Source of the DNA: a virus | Reading direction: 5' to 3' (one strand) | Length of the DNA: 38,675 nt | Virus record (IMG/VR): IMGVR_UViG_3300035034_002440 | Span: 1 to 38,675 of that record | Part shown: positions 23,435 to 31,617 of the stretch, in pieces | Layout: the number at the start of each line of letters is the position of its first letter | Numbering within the stretch: the stretch's first letter is position 1 | Made by a program: the position numbers and the translations under genes | Notes under the pieces: generated by a model | The model's input: only the letters and a program-made list of their open reading frames with translations | Database searches by the model: none | What the model was told of the DNA's origin: nothing

Positions 23435-24483
23435 TATTCGAAATCCTTAGTTTCAAAAACACACCTAAAATTTGAATACGTCTCAGAATCTCCTACCGTC
23501 TTTACGCCGTTAATCACTCTTGAATTGATTGGAGGTAGAGACCCGTTTTTCATATATATGTCGTAATAGTCCCCGATTTCGTCAATTACCCATTCTGGAT
23601 ACTCTGACTCAGTTTTTATTCTATAAAACAAATCTTTTTGCTTAGCGAAATGCTTAACCATGACGGAGTCCAATTCATTTCGAGTCGGTAGTCTCGCGTT
23701 ATGTATCTCGCAAAATTCTATAGCTTCGCTTCTTTTTGAAAACTTTGGTTCTTTACTTTCTGTAAAACTCCCGTCTTCATTTTTTGTGACAAGTCGTGAC
23801 AGATTACGCATAACAAATAAGTTATTGTTGCTATAACTATATAAATCTCTTAGAAACACACCCTCTTCGAGCATCTCTTTTTCAAGCTCTTTGAATTCTT
23901 CAGAATCAAAAACAAAATGGTCTTTCTTTGTAGATTTCTTTTTTATATCGATAACTTCGCCGCTAATATTCTCAATTGAAGTTTTCGCCATAAATTTATA
24001 AAGATAGCCACCGGTTTTCGACTCGTAGGCTTTATCAAGCAAATATAAAGCTGAGTAAGTCGCTGACAATAAAATAAACCCAGCAATAAACCTAAACCCC
24101 CAATTTAAAAACTTCTTAGTGTTTGAGCCTGCTTTTTTTAATTTTTCTGGGGCTGTAATGTAAGGCAATAAAGAAAAACCAGTATTAGGTTTTTTCAATT
24201 TATTATTTTTCAATTTCTTATCGAAAAAAAGAAACTCGTGTGTTGTGTTTATTTCGTACTGATCTTTTTGAAAAAAGATCTTAATCTTATGCCATCCAAT
24301 CCCATCATCTACTACTCTAAATTCGGGGTTGGGAACTGAAGTTGTTGTTAAATTTAAAAACCCTAACTCGTTAGGATCATATTCACCCAACAATATAATA
24401 TCGATCTCAAAACCATTAGGGACTCTAAGAGAGAAAGACTCATTAAATAATTTTTCTTTGCTAGAATTTGGAACGTACGTCAT
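23434..24483 (-). CDS. membrane-anchored protein with FGE/C-type-lectin-like C-terminus (349 aa)
   Basis: Residues 1-90 are a soluble beta-rich domain. A single membrane segment lies at about 131-149. Residues 250-345 read like the formylglycine-generating-enzyme/C-type-lectin fold: AIEFCEIHNARLPTRNELD, then PEWVIDEIGDYY, then INGVKTVG and SNFRCVF. Enzymatic FGE normally needs a Cys pair near the end; here only single Cys at 258 and 341 are seen, so ligand binding is likelier than catalysis. It overlaps the MuF gene by four bases. Function unknown. Confidence 0.72.
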   Translation of the reverse strand: MTYVPNSSKEKLFNESFSLRVPNGFEIDIILLGEYDPNELGFLNLTTTSVPNPEFRVVDDGIGWHKIKIFFQKDQYEINTTHEFLFFDKKLKNNKLKKPNTGFSLLPYITAPEKLKKAGSNTKKFLNWGFRFIAGFILLSATYSALYLLDKAYESKTGGYLYKFMAKTSIENISGEVIDIKKKSTKKDHFVFDSEEFKELEKEMLEEGVFLRDLYSYSNNNLFVMRNLSRLVTKNEDGSFTESKEPKFSKRSEAIEFCEIHNARLPTRNELDSVMVKHFAKQKDLFYRIKTESEYPEWVIDEIGDYYDIYMKNGSLPPINSRVINGVKTVGDSETYSNFRCVFETKDFE

Positions 24484-25388
24484 AATATACCCAAGCTTTT
24501 TAATTGTTGTGTCTTTTCTTCTGCTTTAATTATCTTAGTTGTCCTTTCGCCTAGTAAGTCTTCTATTACCATTTCTGCTTGACATTTACAGTTTATATCT
24601 TGCCCGGGCTCGTTCCTTTCTCCAGATCTTTTCCCTGTGGTTACTGTAATTGGCGGCTTGCCCCACTCAAAAACAGCGCCTTCTAATTTTGCATGATCAT
24701 CTCTAACCGCGATATTCCCTCTTGTTCGCCAGATATAACGAGATCCACCGTTTGATTTTTGTCTTACCTTGTCGAGCTGCCCGTTAAGTTTCTGGATTTG
24801 GTCAGTAGCGACCAGTTTCGCTCTTGATTTGTGGAATTCCCCACGATCAATAATTTTTTCTTTTAATTCTTTTACTATGCTTTTGTTTGAAGTACCCGAC
24901 TGCAAACCGCCCATCACAATGTCTTCAACTTCTGAAAAATAACTTTCTGAAATAGTTGTGATCTTCTTTGTATTAGACTTGATCGATAATTCTAAATATT
25001 CTTTAACAAAAGGATCTGACTTTAAAGGCTCAACATTAGCGATGCTATTTAAAGATTTATCAAACTCCCTCTTATGATCGTTGCCAGCCCCAATAAAAAC
25101 CTTATCAACTTTCTTGATGATTTTTCTTTGATATAAATTAGTGTCAGGAATTCCGCCAGCAAGCAAAGCTCCGAAATGGTTAATGTAAATCCCTCTCAAA
25201 ACCCTTTTAAACAATTCAGAGAACGATGAAATACTATCTTCCCTTTGAACCACCCCTATTAAAATCGGGAATAAATCCTTTTTTACGAGCCTTTCCGCGT
25301 TCTTAATTTCACTATCAAAGATCTTTTTTAGTTTGAATCTATAAGCATCACTTATATCAACAATCAATTTCTTTCTCTTTTTACTCAT
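24480..25388 (-). CDS. MuF-type head morphogenesis protein
   Basis: 302 aa. The C-terminal part shows the MuF signature IAVRDDHAKLEGAVFEWGKPP ... PGQDINCKCQAEMV. Members act in head assembly next to the portal and sometimes enter the cell with DNA. It lies directly after the portal and before the membrane cassette. The ribosome-binding site before its ATG is weak, and a 13-bp palindrome TTGTTGTCAACAA (25399-25411) sits there. Confidence 0.88.
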   Translation of the reverse strand: MSKKRKKLIVDISDAYRFKLKKIFDSEIKNAERLVKKDLFPILIGVVQREDSISSFSELFKRVLRGIYINHFGALLAGGIPDTNLYQRKIIKKVDKVFIGAGNDHKREFDKSLNSIANVEPLKSDPFVKEYLELSIKSNTKKITTISESYFSEVEDIVMGGLQSGTSNKSIVKELKEKIIDRGEFHKSRAKLVATDQIQKLNGQLDKVRQKSNGGSRYIWRTRGNIAVRDDHAKLEGAVFEWGKPPITVTTGKRSGERNEPGQDINCKCQAEMVIEDLLGERTTKIIKAEEKTQQLKSLGIL

Positions 25389-25427
25389 AACGCTTTAATT
25401 GTTGTCAACAAAACAATCCCTTGTTTG

Positions 25428-26864
25428 TTACGACTCATTATTGCTTTCCTGAGAACTATCGGATTCACCCCGCGATATCTCTGCAACCCTCTCTTCTTCC
25501 ATTGCGTCACGTTCAGATTCATCTATAATGTAAGAATCATAGTCAAAGTTGTCACTGCTAAATCTTGATTTTGTACCCTCGTCTGGCGTAAGCATTCCGA
25601 TTTCAACATACGCTTTGTCGATTTCGGATGAAATCTTCCTCGCTTGTAATGATTCGAGAAGAGTTGGTTCGCTAAGATTGTTGAATTTAAATTTGCTTTT
25701 TCTGGGGTCAAAACCCATTAAAAGTAAACATTTTTGAATGCTTTTCCGACCTTTCGTGTTTTGTATCGATTTTAGACGTTTATGATAATTTCTTAAATCA
25801 GTTTCAGCGCTAGAGCCTCCTAATGCTCCGCCTTCAGCACTAAATAAAACTGAATGAGGTATTCCAGGGTCAGCAGCGGCACAAACTTGGTTTGTAAATC
25901 TGTCCAGCATTTCGGGGAGTCCAGCAAGATTCGCTGAATCTCTTTTTAATTCCTCTTCATCTCCAAAAACACCGACGTTTTTCATACCCATCAAAGATAT
26001 CGCTTGCTGCGCTTTTGTTATTATTAAATCGTCTTCATTGTTCGCCACTAATTCAGCTAGACCCTCAATTTTTAGGGTTTTCCAAAAAAACTCACCCACC
26101 GCATCAGTTGCAGACTGGAAAGATATTCCATAACTTTTAAGAGCCGAGTTGAAAGGCTCAAGAACTGATAAACCCCATCCTCTACGCTCAACGCGAAATT
26201 TTTGTGCACTCGGGGGTTTCCCATCTATCAATATTAATCTGGAATGATGAATTTCTCTATTTTCCGAGCTGCCGGGTTGAATAATTATAGTCGTGTAGTG
26301 CTCCGGCTTGCCGATAAGCGAAGGATCAACATCTTTCCTAGATGCATTATAATATGTTATAGGAAAACAATACCAGGAATTTACAACCTCTATTCTTTTA
26401 ATGTTTTTATATGAGGGGTTTTTTAGAGGTAATCTTTCGTCGTCACCGTAATCGAACCAAATAGCTGCGCCATAATGGTTGCGAGATTGTTTCATAGCAT
26501 GAATTATTTTTTCTTTTATTTCAAACTCATCAAAAAGGTCCTCTATCATCTCGATTTGAGATGCATTTGAATCCTCTTCATCGTTAGACTTAATGAATTC
26601 GATCCAATTCGAAAACATATCGTCTACGGGAGCATCGATAACTCGAGACGCTAGCCAGTTTTCATTATACAATCTTTCTAACTCATGCATAGACATCCGG
26701 CCGTCACTAAGGAATGTAGTATTGCTAGAAATGTCATACCCCCCACCGAGCCCTGTGTTTGGATTGTAAAACGAATCCTGTCTCCTTTTGAGAGTACTAC
26801 CTCTTTCGGTCAAAGCTTTATCCATCGTGATTCTTTTTTTTGCTCTATTCTTTTTTTTAGACAT
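25428..26864 (-). CDS. phage portal protein (DUF1073 type)
   Basis: 478 aa. The N-terminus after a basic stretch shows the DUF1073 portal layout (YNENWLASRVIDAPVDDMF, then KQSRNHYGAAIWFDYGDDERLPL, and RLILIDGKPP), with the helical clip/stem in the middle. The C-terminal 60 residues are acidic and helical. The portal is the dodecameric gate for DNA packaging. It overlaps the terminase gene by eight bases, the usual neighbour. Confidence 0.85.
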   Translation of the reverse strand: MSKKKNRAKKRITMDKALTERGSTLKRRQDSFYNPNTGLGGGYDISSNTTFLSDGRMSMHELERLYNENWLASRVIDAPVDDMFSNWIEFIKSNDEEDSNASQIEMIEDLFDEFEIKEKIIHAMKQSRNHYGAAIWFDYGDDERLPLKNPSYKNIKRIEVVNSWYCFPITYYNASRKDVDPSLIGKPEHYTTIIIQPGSSENREIHHSRLILIDGKPPSAQKFRVERRGWGLSVLEPFNSALKSYGISFQSATDAVGEFFWKTLKIEGLAELVANNEDDLIITKAQQAISLMGMKNVGVFGDEEELKRDSANLAGLPEMLDRFTNQVCAAADPGIPHSVLFSAEGGALGGSSAETDLRNYHKRLKSIQNTKGRKSIQKCLLLMGFDPRKSKFKFNNLSEPTLLESLQARKISSEIDKAYVEIGMLTPDEGTKSRFSSDNFDYDSYIIDESERDAMEEERVAEISRGESDSSQESNNES

Positions 26865-28119
26865 TATTTTTTCTCTTCCTTAAAGCCTCTGCCATGGTTA
26901 ATTTTCCCTGAATTAAAGGCGCGATAGCGTATCTAATAGCATCAATATAATGGTTATCAGCATCCACTATCGTCCTCAATATGTCACCACTAAGTCTGTC
27001 AACTTTGTACGAATAATCCTTACATTCTTGAGATACTCTTTTACAACGAGTGTGAACCACTATTTTTTCAAATTTTCTTATATAAGCAATACCATCCTCA
27101 ACCGAACCACTCCATTTCTTAGCGGCTTCTATATTTAATCCATTCTTTTTTAAATAAGAAATAGTCTCCGGCCTCGCGCAATCTCCCCGGATTTTAAATT
27201 TATCATAATCGGGTACTTTTGAATAAATATCCTCTATCATATTATCCAAATCGATTTTTTTTCCACCTGCTTCATGGGTAATCCAAAGAATATTATCATA
27301 AATATAGCAGCGAACGAAAGCATTTGGATCTTGAGAAAACCCGAAATCCGTACCGTAATATGGACCGTCATAAAGAGGTGTTTTGTGTCGAGGGTGTAAA
27401 TGTTCTTCAAAATCCTCTATTTGCCATTTGCCGTAAAAAATTTGGGCTTTTGTTCTCTTCAACAACTCCCCTTCCCATATATTGTAGTAAGTGTCTTGAT
27501 CGTTCTTGAAATGCTCAAGTCTTTCCTCTTCAAGCACCTTGGGGAACCACGGATTGTCTCTAAAATTTACTTTTACTATTCGTGAGTTTTTAGGGGGATT
27601 TAATATGAATCTTCTATGACAAGGCGACTCTTCATCTTTAGGATTCCATATCGCCCATATCTCAGACTGAGGCAAAAGTTCAGACTTGCCCTCATTCCTT
27701 ATCGTAGGGATTAATAAATTCCAAGAATCTTCGATTACTGTCTCCGCTTCTTCAACCAGACAAATATCAATCTTTGCCATGGACTTTATTGATTCTATGT
27801 TATTGTGAAGACCCGCAAAAAGAAATTCAGTCCCATTTTTGCCTTTTATAAAATTAGCCCCAATTATATAACAAGATGCTAGTATTGGATCAGATTCTAT
27901 TGCGCTTTTAACTTCAGCGAACACGGATTCTTTTAAAGAATTTTGGTACTCCCTTGTGCAAAGTATTCTTAGCTTTTCTTTCGCTCCATAAACTGCTGCG
28001 GCTTTTGCTACTGAGAACGATTTCCCAGAACCGCGACCTCCATAAAAACATTTATATCTTGAAGGCTTAGCTAATGCCCACGCTATTTTCTTTGGAACAT
28101 CTAATGATAAAACCGCCAT
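26857..28119 (-). CDS. terL: large terminase subunit
   Basis: 420 aa, normal length. The ATPase has Walker A GGRGSGKS (27-34) and Walker B DICLVEEAE (118-126). The nuclease domain has GTDFGFSQDP (256-265), RGDCARPE (311-318) and DADNHYIDAIRY (386-397), carrying the acidic metal-binding residues. It packages DNA into the prohead and cuts the concatemer. PBSX/Terminase_3-type sequence is often linked to headful packaging, consistent with a circularly permuted genome, but that is inference. It starts on the last base of the small subunit gene. Confidence 0.96.
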   Translation of the reverse strand: MAVLSLDVPKKIAWALAKPSRYKCFYGGRGSGKSFSVAKAAAVYGAKEKLRILCTREYQNSLKESVFAEVKSAIESDPILASCYIIGANFIKGKNGTEFLFAGLHNNIESIKSMAKIDICLVEEAETVIEDSWNLLIPTIRNEGKSELLPQSEIWAIWNPKDEESPCHRRFILNPPKNSRIVKVNFRDNPWFPKVLEEERLEHFKNDQDTYYNIWEGELLKRTKAQIFYGKWQIEDFEEHLHPRHKTPLYDGPYYGTDFGFSQDPNAFVRCYIYDNILWITHEAGGKKIDLDNMIEDIYSKVPDYDKFKIRGDCARPETISYLKKNGLNIEAAKKWSGSVEDGIAYIRKFEKIVVHTRCKRVSQECKDYSYKVDRLSGDILRTIVDADNHYIDAIRYAIAPLIQGKLTMAEALRKRKNNV

Positions 28120-28658
28120 TATTCGGGAGGTGGTCCGTCAGGATCAATCCCGTTGAATTCAATTCTCTCGATCAATATTGGCTTATCATAAACTTTATCT
28201 TTATCCAGCCCAAACGCTTTCCGTTTATCTAAGAAAGAAACGTTAAGTGTTTTTACCGCTTCGTTTAAAAATTTCTGTGCCGCGTGCAAAGTTTCGCTTT
28301 GAGATTTTGTGACCTCACCCGATTCCTTAATAATCTCCGAAAATTTAGATAGATTGTATTGTGTGAGGTTTTCAATACCTTCGAGGTTTTTAATGTGTTT
28401 TTTGTCTACGTCTAAAAGAACATTGCTCGAATGCTCAATTAATTGAGCAGTCACCTTGTCAGATATTTTTTTGCTCAGCTTTTGCTTGTTGATCGCGTAT
28501 TTCCATTTATAGGTCTTAGCCCACTTCTCTACTGTCTGCCGAGACAAATTAGTACCGCCGCTTGAGTACTTTTGAGCAATTTTTGACTTGCTCATTATAC
28601 CCGCTTCGTAATCAACCCCAATCTGTAATATTAAGTCCTCACTATACTTACTACTCAT
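28119..28658 (-). CDS. terS: small terminase subunit
   Basis: 179 aa. An N-terminal helix-turn-helix is visible in YEAGIMSKSKIAQKYSSGGTN followed by LSRQTVEKWAKTYKW, as in TerS proteins that recognise the packaging site. The rest is a helical oligomerisation region. It lies just upstream of terL with a one-base overlap, the standard arrangement. The packaging site is often inside this gene, but none is visible by eye. Confidence 0.88.
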   Translation of the reverse strand: MSSKYSEDLILQIGVDYEAGIMSKSKIAQKYSSGGTNLSRQTVEKWAKTYKWKYAINKQKLSKKISDKVTAQLIEHSSNVLLDVDKKHIKNLEGIENLTQYNLSKFSEIIKESGEVTKSQSETLHAAQKFLNEAVKTLNVSFLDKRKAFGLDKDKVYDKPILIERIEFNGIDPDGPPPE

Positions 28659-28665
28659 TCATTCA

Positions 28666-29370
28666 TTATAAATCGTAATTAAAATCTTCTAAATTAAAAT
28701 CCATCACTAAACCGTTATCTACATTTAATTGTTTTCGATTATTTTCTTTATCTAAAACCAAAGAAAGCTTCCTTGATGATTTTACCGAATGATTATCTTC
28801 AATATTAATATCTTTAAAAGCGTTGTCAAAGAAAGAAACAAAAAAGTCTGACAAATCTTTATTATCATCGATTTCAAATAACTCCAGACGGGTATTTCTA
28901 TTTAAATTCGCGCTTGTTCTAACGACAAAATTAAAATTTTCATTTCTTATAACAACAAATTTGGCATGTATTCTAGTTGTCCGTACGCAATCACCAAATC
29001 TATCGAGTAATTTTCCGAACTCTTCGTTTCTGTACTGCTTAGCTCCAGTGTCTATCATGAATTTTATATTTCTTATCTTATTCGTGTTTAAGAACTCAAA
29101 AGCTTTTTTTATACCGTCGCTACTAGCGGCCCACGTAGACAAGTAAACATCTGCCGGTCCGCTTTTAATTAATAAATATTCAATAAGGTCAGAAAGAGAG
29201 AATTGACCACCAGTCAAACCTATTCTTGATCCTCCTTTTTGGATGTCTCCAACTATGTTTTTAATACTCGCTTGTGAACTCATTAATGTTTTAGTCTCCT
29301 CTTTTATAAATGAAAATGAAAGTTGGTCATCGGCTATTTGTGACGGTAGAAAATCTGGTGTTTTTTTCAT
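28666..29370 (-). CDS. phospholipase-D-like (single HxK) protein
   Basis: 234 aa. Residues 133-141 (RIHAKFVVI) hold His135 and Lys137 of an HxK motif, followed by TSANLNRNTRLE (152-163), as in one-motif PLD-superfamily proteins that work as dimers. The family includes nucleases and lipid enzymes; substrate is unknown here. The N-terminus (KKTPDFLPSQIADDQLSF) resembles a group of proteins I associate with genes beside terS. A strong AAGGAGG ribosome-binding site precedes it. Confidence 0.78.
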   Translation of the reverse strand: MKKTPDFLPSQIADDQLSFSFIKEETKTLMSSQASIKNIVGDIQKGGSRIGLTGGQFSLSDLIEYLLIKSGPADVYLSTWAASSDGIKKAFEFLNTNKIRNIKFMIDTGAKQYRNEEFGKLLDRFGDCVRTTRIHAKFVVIRNENFNFVVRTSANLNRNTRLELFEIDDNKDLSDFFVSFFDNAFKDINIEDNHSVKSSRKLSLVLDKENNRKQLNVDNGLVMDFNLEDFNYDL

Positions 29371-29371
29371 G

Positions 29372-29644
29372 TTAAAAAACCTCCTTAAAATTGCTAACTG
29401 AAAGCCGAGCTAATATAACTACCAGCTTAGAGACTTCATTGATTCCTTCCGCTTCTTCGCAGTAATTAAGCGCAGATTCCTTGCTTTCAAAACGTTTCCC
29501 ACTCATCTTTGTTAAAGGATTCCCGTTTTTTGTCGGTTTCAACAAAGCTGTGCCGTCACTGTTTGTGTAAATATCTAAAGAATAACCGTTATAACTAATG
29601 TTGAATGGGCAAGATTCGAATTTTACAATATTTTTATTTCTCAT
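29372..29644 (-). CDS. hypothetical protein (90 aa)
   Basis: Small beta/alpha protein with no recognised motif, the first gene behind a good promoter at 29715-29687 on the minus strand. It is followed closely by the PLD-like gene and the terminase genes, so it may begin the packaging transcription unit. Function unknown. Confidence 0.68.
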   Translation of the reverse strand: MRNKNIVKFESCPFNISYNGYSLDIYTNSDGTALLKPTKNGNPLTKMSGKRFESKESALNYCEEAEGINEVSKLVVILARLSVSNFKEVF

Positions 29645-29686
29645 TTTATTTCTCTCAAGTTTTAATTATTTCGTTTTAACTTAATT

Positions 29687-29715
29687 AACTGTAACAGTTT
29701 AATATTATAAGTCAA
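29687..29715 (-). promoter_or_regulatory. promoter with AACTGTAACAGTT palindrome
   Basis: On the minus strand TTGACT (29715-29710) is followed after 16 bases by TACAGT inside the perfect 13-bp palindrome AACTGTAACAGTT (29687-29699). The layout matches the promoters at 38495 and 1167 on the plus strand. A protein bound to the palindrome would cover the -10. It would drive the genes 29644 to the terminases and perhaps the whole structural operon. Confidence 0.65.
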
Positions 29716-29768
29716 CAATTAATTGGAACAATAAACCGTTTATTTTTATTGAGAATCTTTAAGAAATA

Positions 29769-29831
29769 TCATATTAATTTATCCGCCAAACCTTGATCTA
29801 TATAAAAATTTAATTCTTTTTCTTTGCCCAT
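29769..29831 (-). CDS. tiny ORF with the phage leader (20 aa)
   Basis: Encodes a soluble, charged 20-residue peptide (MGKEKELNFY...). The ATG follows CTAGAGAGAT, the same GAGAG leader used by real genes here, about 24 bases after the operator palindrome at 29855. It could be a genuine micro-gene or a leader peptide for the 29644 promoter region. Evidence is the leader only. Confidence 0.4.
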   Translation of the reverse strand: MGKEKELNFYIDQGLADKLI

Positions 29832-29854
29832 ATCTCTCTAGTTTGTTAGATTTA

Positions 29855-29867
29855 ATTTGTAACAAAT
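29855..29867 (-). promoter_or_regulatory. operator-like palindrome ATTTGTAACAAAT
   Basis: A perfect 13-bp palindrome. On the minus strand a weak TTTACT lies 17 bases before TACAAA. It precedes the GAGAG leader of the tiny ORF at 29831 and follows the stop of the gene at 29893. It is one of the best copies of the recurring TGTWACA motif. Confidence 0.55.
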
Positions 29868-29892
29868 AGAGAGTATGGAGTAAACAGGATAA

Positions 29893-30498
29893 TTAAGGAT
29901 TGATTAAATCGTAGAGACTAGCAGTTGAAGTTGAAGGGATTGTCACAGTTGAATCAATTCCTGATTCTTTAATTTTAAATCTGACAGTCGAGCCTTGAGG
30001 GAAAAACCAAGAGTAAACTCCGGCAGATCTTTCATCAAAGATTCTTTTATTTTTTCTGAAATACTTACTTGACGAAGCTTGATAATTACCTCCGGTGATT
30101 TGAGCGAACGGTTTTTGCGTTTCGTTGTAATGCTCTGAAGAAAGCGTTTCGCCCCCGTCTGACTCAAAAAGGCTGACTGAAACTTTGCATATGCTTGCAG
30201 GTATTTGTCCAACGATAATGTCCTCAGTCCATCCACCAAATTCCTCCACTCCTGTTTGCTTCAAAGATCCATTCGTCATGATGTACAGATATTTAATATA
30301 AGAAGTGGGCGCGGTGGTAATGTTGGAAAAAGGCCATTTAAAAATCCCGGTCGTGCCTATTTCTGCGCAAGCTAATGATGATGTGGCCGGGTTTGAATTA
30401 TCTGATACGTCATAAATTGTAATAGTTACCGTATTACCGGAAGTAAAAGTTCCAACGGCTTTTTGCACAGAAATTTCGTCTAATCTATTTCTAGCCAT
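29893..30498 (-). CDS. virion-like beta-rich protein (201 aa)
   Basis: Repeating Gly, Thr and Ser with alternating hydrophobics (TFTSGNTVTITIYDV, GIFKWPFSNIT, GSTVRFKIKESG) indicates a beta-sandwich, similar in style to phage decoration or fibre proteins. No signal peptide is present. It lies away from the tail genes, just before the terminase group. The family is not recognised. Confidence 0.65.
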   Translation of the reverse strand: MARNRLDEISVQKAVGTFTSGNTVTITIYDVSDNSNPATSSLACAEIGTTGIFKWPFSNITTAPTSYIKYLYIMTNGSLKQTGVEEFGGWTEDIIVGQIPASICKVSVSLFESDGGETLSSEHYNETQKPFAQITGGNYQASSSKYFRKNKRIFDERSAGVYSWFFPQGSTVRFKIKESGIDSTVTIPSTSTASLYDLINP

Positions 30499-30499
30499 T

Positions 30500-30625
30500 T
30501 TAATTTACAGCGTAAGTTTTCAAAATTAAATTAATTGCATAAAGTGCGCTGACCATTTCCCGCCGTTTGTCTGATAAAATTAGAGAGAAAAAATCAGATT
30601 CATTACGTACTAGTGAGCAGCGCAT
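30500..30625 (-). CDS. small ORF between membrane gene and 29893 gene (41 aa)
   Basis: Fits between the stop at 30627 and the ATG at 30498 with single-base gaps, which favours a real gene. The sequence is amphipathic with a hydrophobic middle (FFSLILSDKRREMVSALYAINLIL). The ribosome-binding site is weak. I give it moderate to low confidence. Confidence 0.4.
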   Translation of the reverse strand: MRCSLVRNESDFFSLILSDKRREMVSALYAINLILKTYAVN

Positions 30626-30626
30626 G

Positions 30627-30764
30627 TTATTTAAAAAACAATGATGTGATAAGAGCGCAAGCAATAACTATAAAAGATATTTTTAATACCACTTTTAAAA
30701 ACTTCCACCCGATTAGTGTCATGATTAAAAGAACTATAGCGAAAATAACAATAAAAACTTCCAT
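30627..30764 (-). CDS. tiny two-helix membrane protein (45 aa)
   Basis: Almost entirely hydrophobic, with two membrane spans (about 3-19 and 27-44) split by a short WKFLK loop. Its ATG overlaps the stop of the outer-membrane protein gene by one base, so it is coupled to it. Size resembles very small holins or toxin-like peptides. No family recognised. Confidence 0.62.
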   Translation of the reverse strand: MEVFIVIFAIVLLIMTLIGWKFLKVVLKISFIVIACALITSLFFK

Positions 30765-31465
30765 CAGAAAAGCACTTGAAAAGTTATTCCATGCAAACTC
30801 ATTCCAATGTTCCTTTCCGCCCCCGAATCCTTCCCTGCAATTGAAATATATCTATACCCAATTCTTGAGCTATCCGATTCATCTAGCGCGTATTCGTAAC
30901 CGACACTCATAAACTCCGTTGTTCCTGAGTACTGTTCACCAAGGAAATCAACTTTTGAATCCGCGATCCCTATTTTACCGAAAATTATACTTCTATTTGT
31001 TATCCATGTTCTAATCCCAACGTAAGCTGCAACGTGTTTGTGATGAATATCATCGTCTGTTTCATCACTAAGATGAGAGAACTTTTGATCGATAAAAGTT
31101 GCCCCAATCGTGAAAAATTCACTAATATTATGTTCGAGGAACCCGCTTATACCTTCAACTCCAGCGTATTGATTCCCGTCTTGATAGGGCACAGCGTAGG
31201 CAGAGACCATTAAGCCAATCGCCCACCTTTTGTATTTCGCGTACCCTTGGTTTGCTGATCTATCCCCTTCATCGTCCTTACGATCTCCCGCTCCGTCACT
31301 TTTGGACTGGAGCCCGACAGAGTCGAGAATAAAATTATTTTGTACTCCTTTTCCTTCTTCAACGTGCCGTTTGCATGTCGTGCCGATCTTGCCTGCACAC
31401 CAAGCCTGTAAATTGCCGGCGAAAAACAAAGAAATAAAAACAGATATAACTAAAGCTTTAATCAT
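30764..31465 (-). CDS. outer-membrane beta-barrel protein (233 aa)
   Basis: A clear Sec signal peptide ends LQA at residue 21. The mature protein starts with two Cys (23 and 30), then a charged Gly/Asp-rich linker to about 75, then repeated amphipathic strands (RWAIGLMVSAYAVPY, FFTIGATFIDQ, HVAAYVGIRTWI, EFMSVGYEYAL, RIGYRYISIAG) ending in Phe, the usual BAM insertion signal. It is probably an eight-strand barrel. Phages use such proteins (for example lambda Lom) to alter the host surface. It overlaps the small lipoprotein gene as ATGA. Confidence 0.85.
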   Translation of the reverse strand: MIKALVISVFISLFFAGNLQAWCAGKIGTTCKRHVEEGKGVQNNFILDSVGLQSKSDGAGDRKDDEGDRSANQGYAKYKRWAIGLMVSAYAVPYQDGNQYAGVEGISGFLEHNISEFFTIGATFIDQKFSHLSDETDDDIHHKHVAAYVGIRTWITNRSIIFGKIGIADSKVDFLGEQYSGTTEFMSVGYEYALDESDSSRIGYRYISIAGKDSGAERNIGMSLHGITFQVLF

Positions 31466-31608
31466 TTCTCACAATTTGAAAGAGGGTTAAGCCTGTTATA
31501 AAACTTACACTTTACACCGCTCGTCTCTTTTTCTACTGAAGAGCTTGAACACGAGATAAAAAAAAATGATGAAAAAGCGACTATTGCGGAAACTATATAT
31601 TTAGACAT
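31462..31608 (-). CDS. small lipoprotein (48 aa) before the barrel protein
   Basis: A signal peptide ends in lipobox FISC (Cys20), followed by Ser-rich residues and two more Cys (34, 46). The ribosome-binding site AGAAGG is well placed. The stop overlaps the start of the barrel gene as ATGA. Size and lipidation fit an Rz1-like outer-membrane spanin, but it is short of Pro and has no visible inner-membrane partner. It could also be an accessory of the barrel. Confidence 0.72.
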   Translation of the reverse strand: MSKYIVSAIVAFSSFFFISCSSSSVEKETSGVKCKFYNRLNPLSNCEK

Positions 31609-31617
31609 GAAACCTTC

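Noticed and set aside
23434-24483. Diversity-generating retroelement target (C-type-lectin-like domain)
   Set aside because: No reverse transcriptase gene and no template/variable repeat pair is visible anywhere in the window.
30613-30912. Plus-strand 99-aa ORF opposite the barrel and membrane genes
   Set aside because: The minus-strand genes overlap in a coupled chain and have signal features; the plus reading has none.
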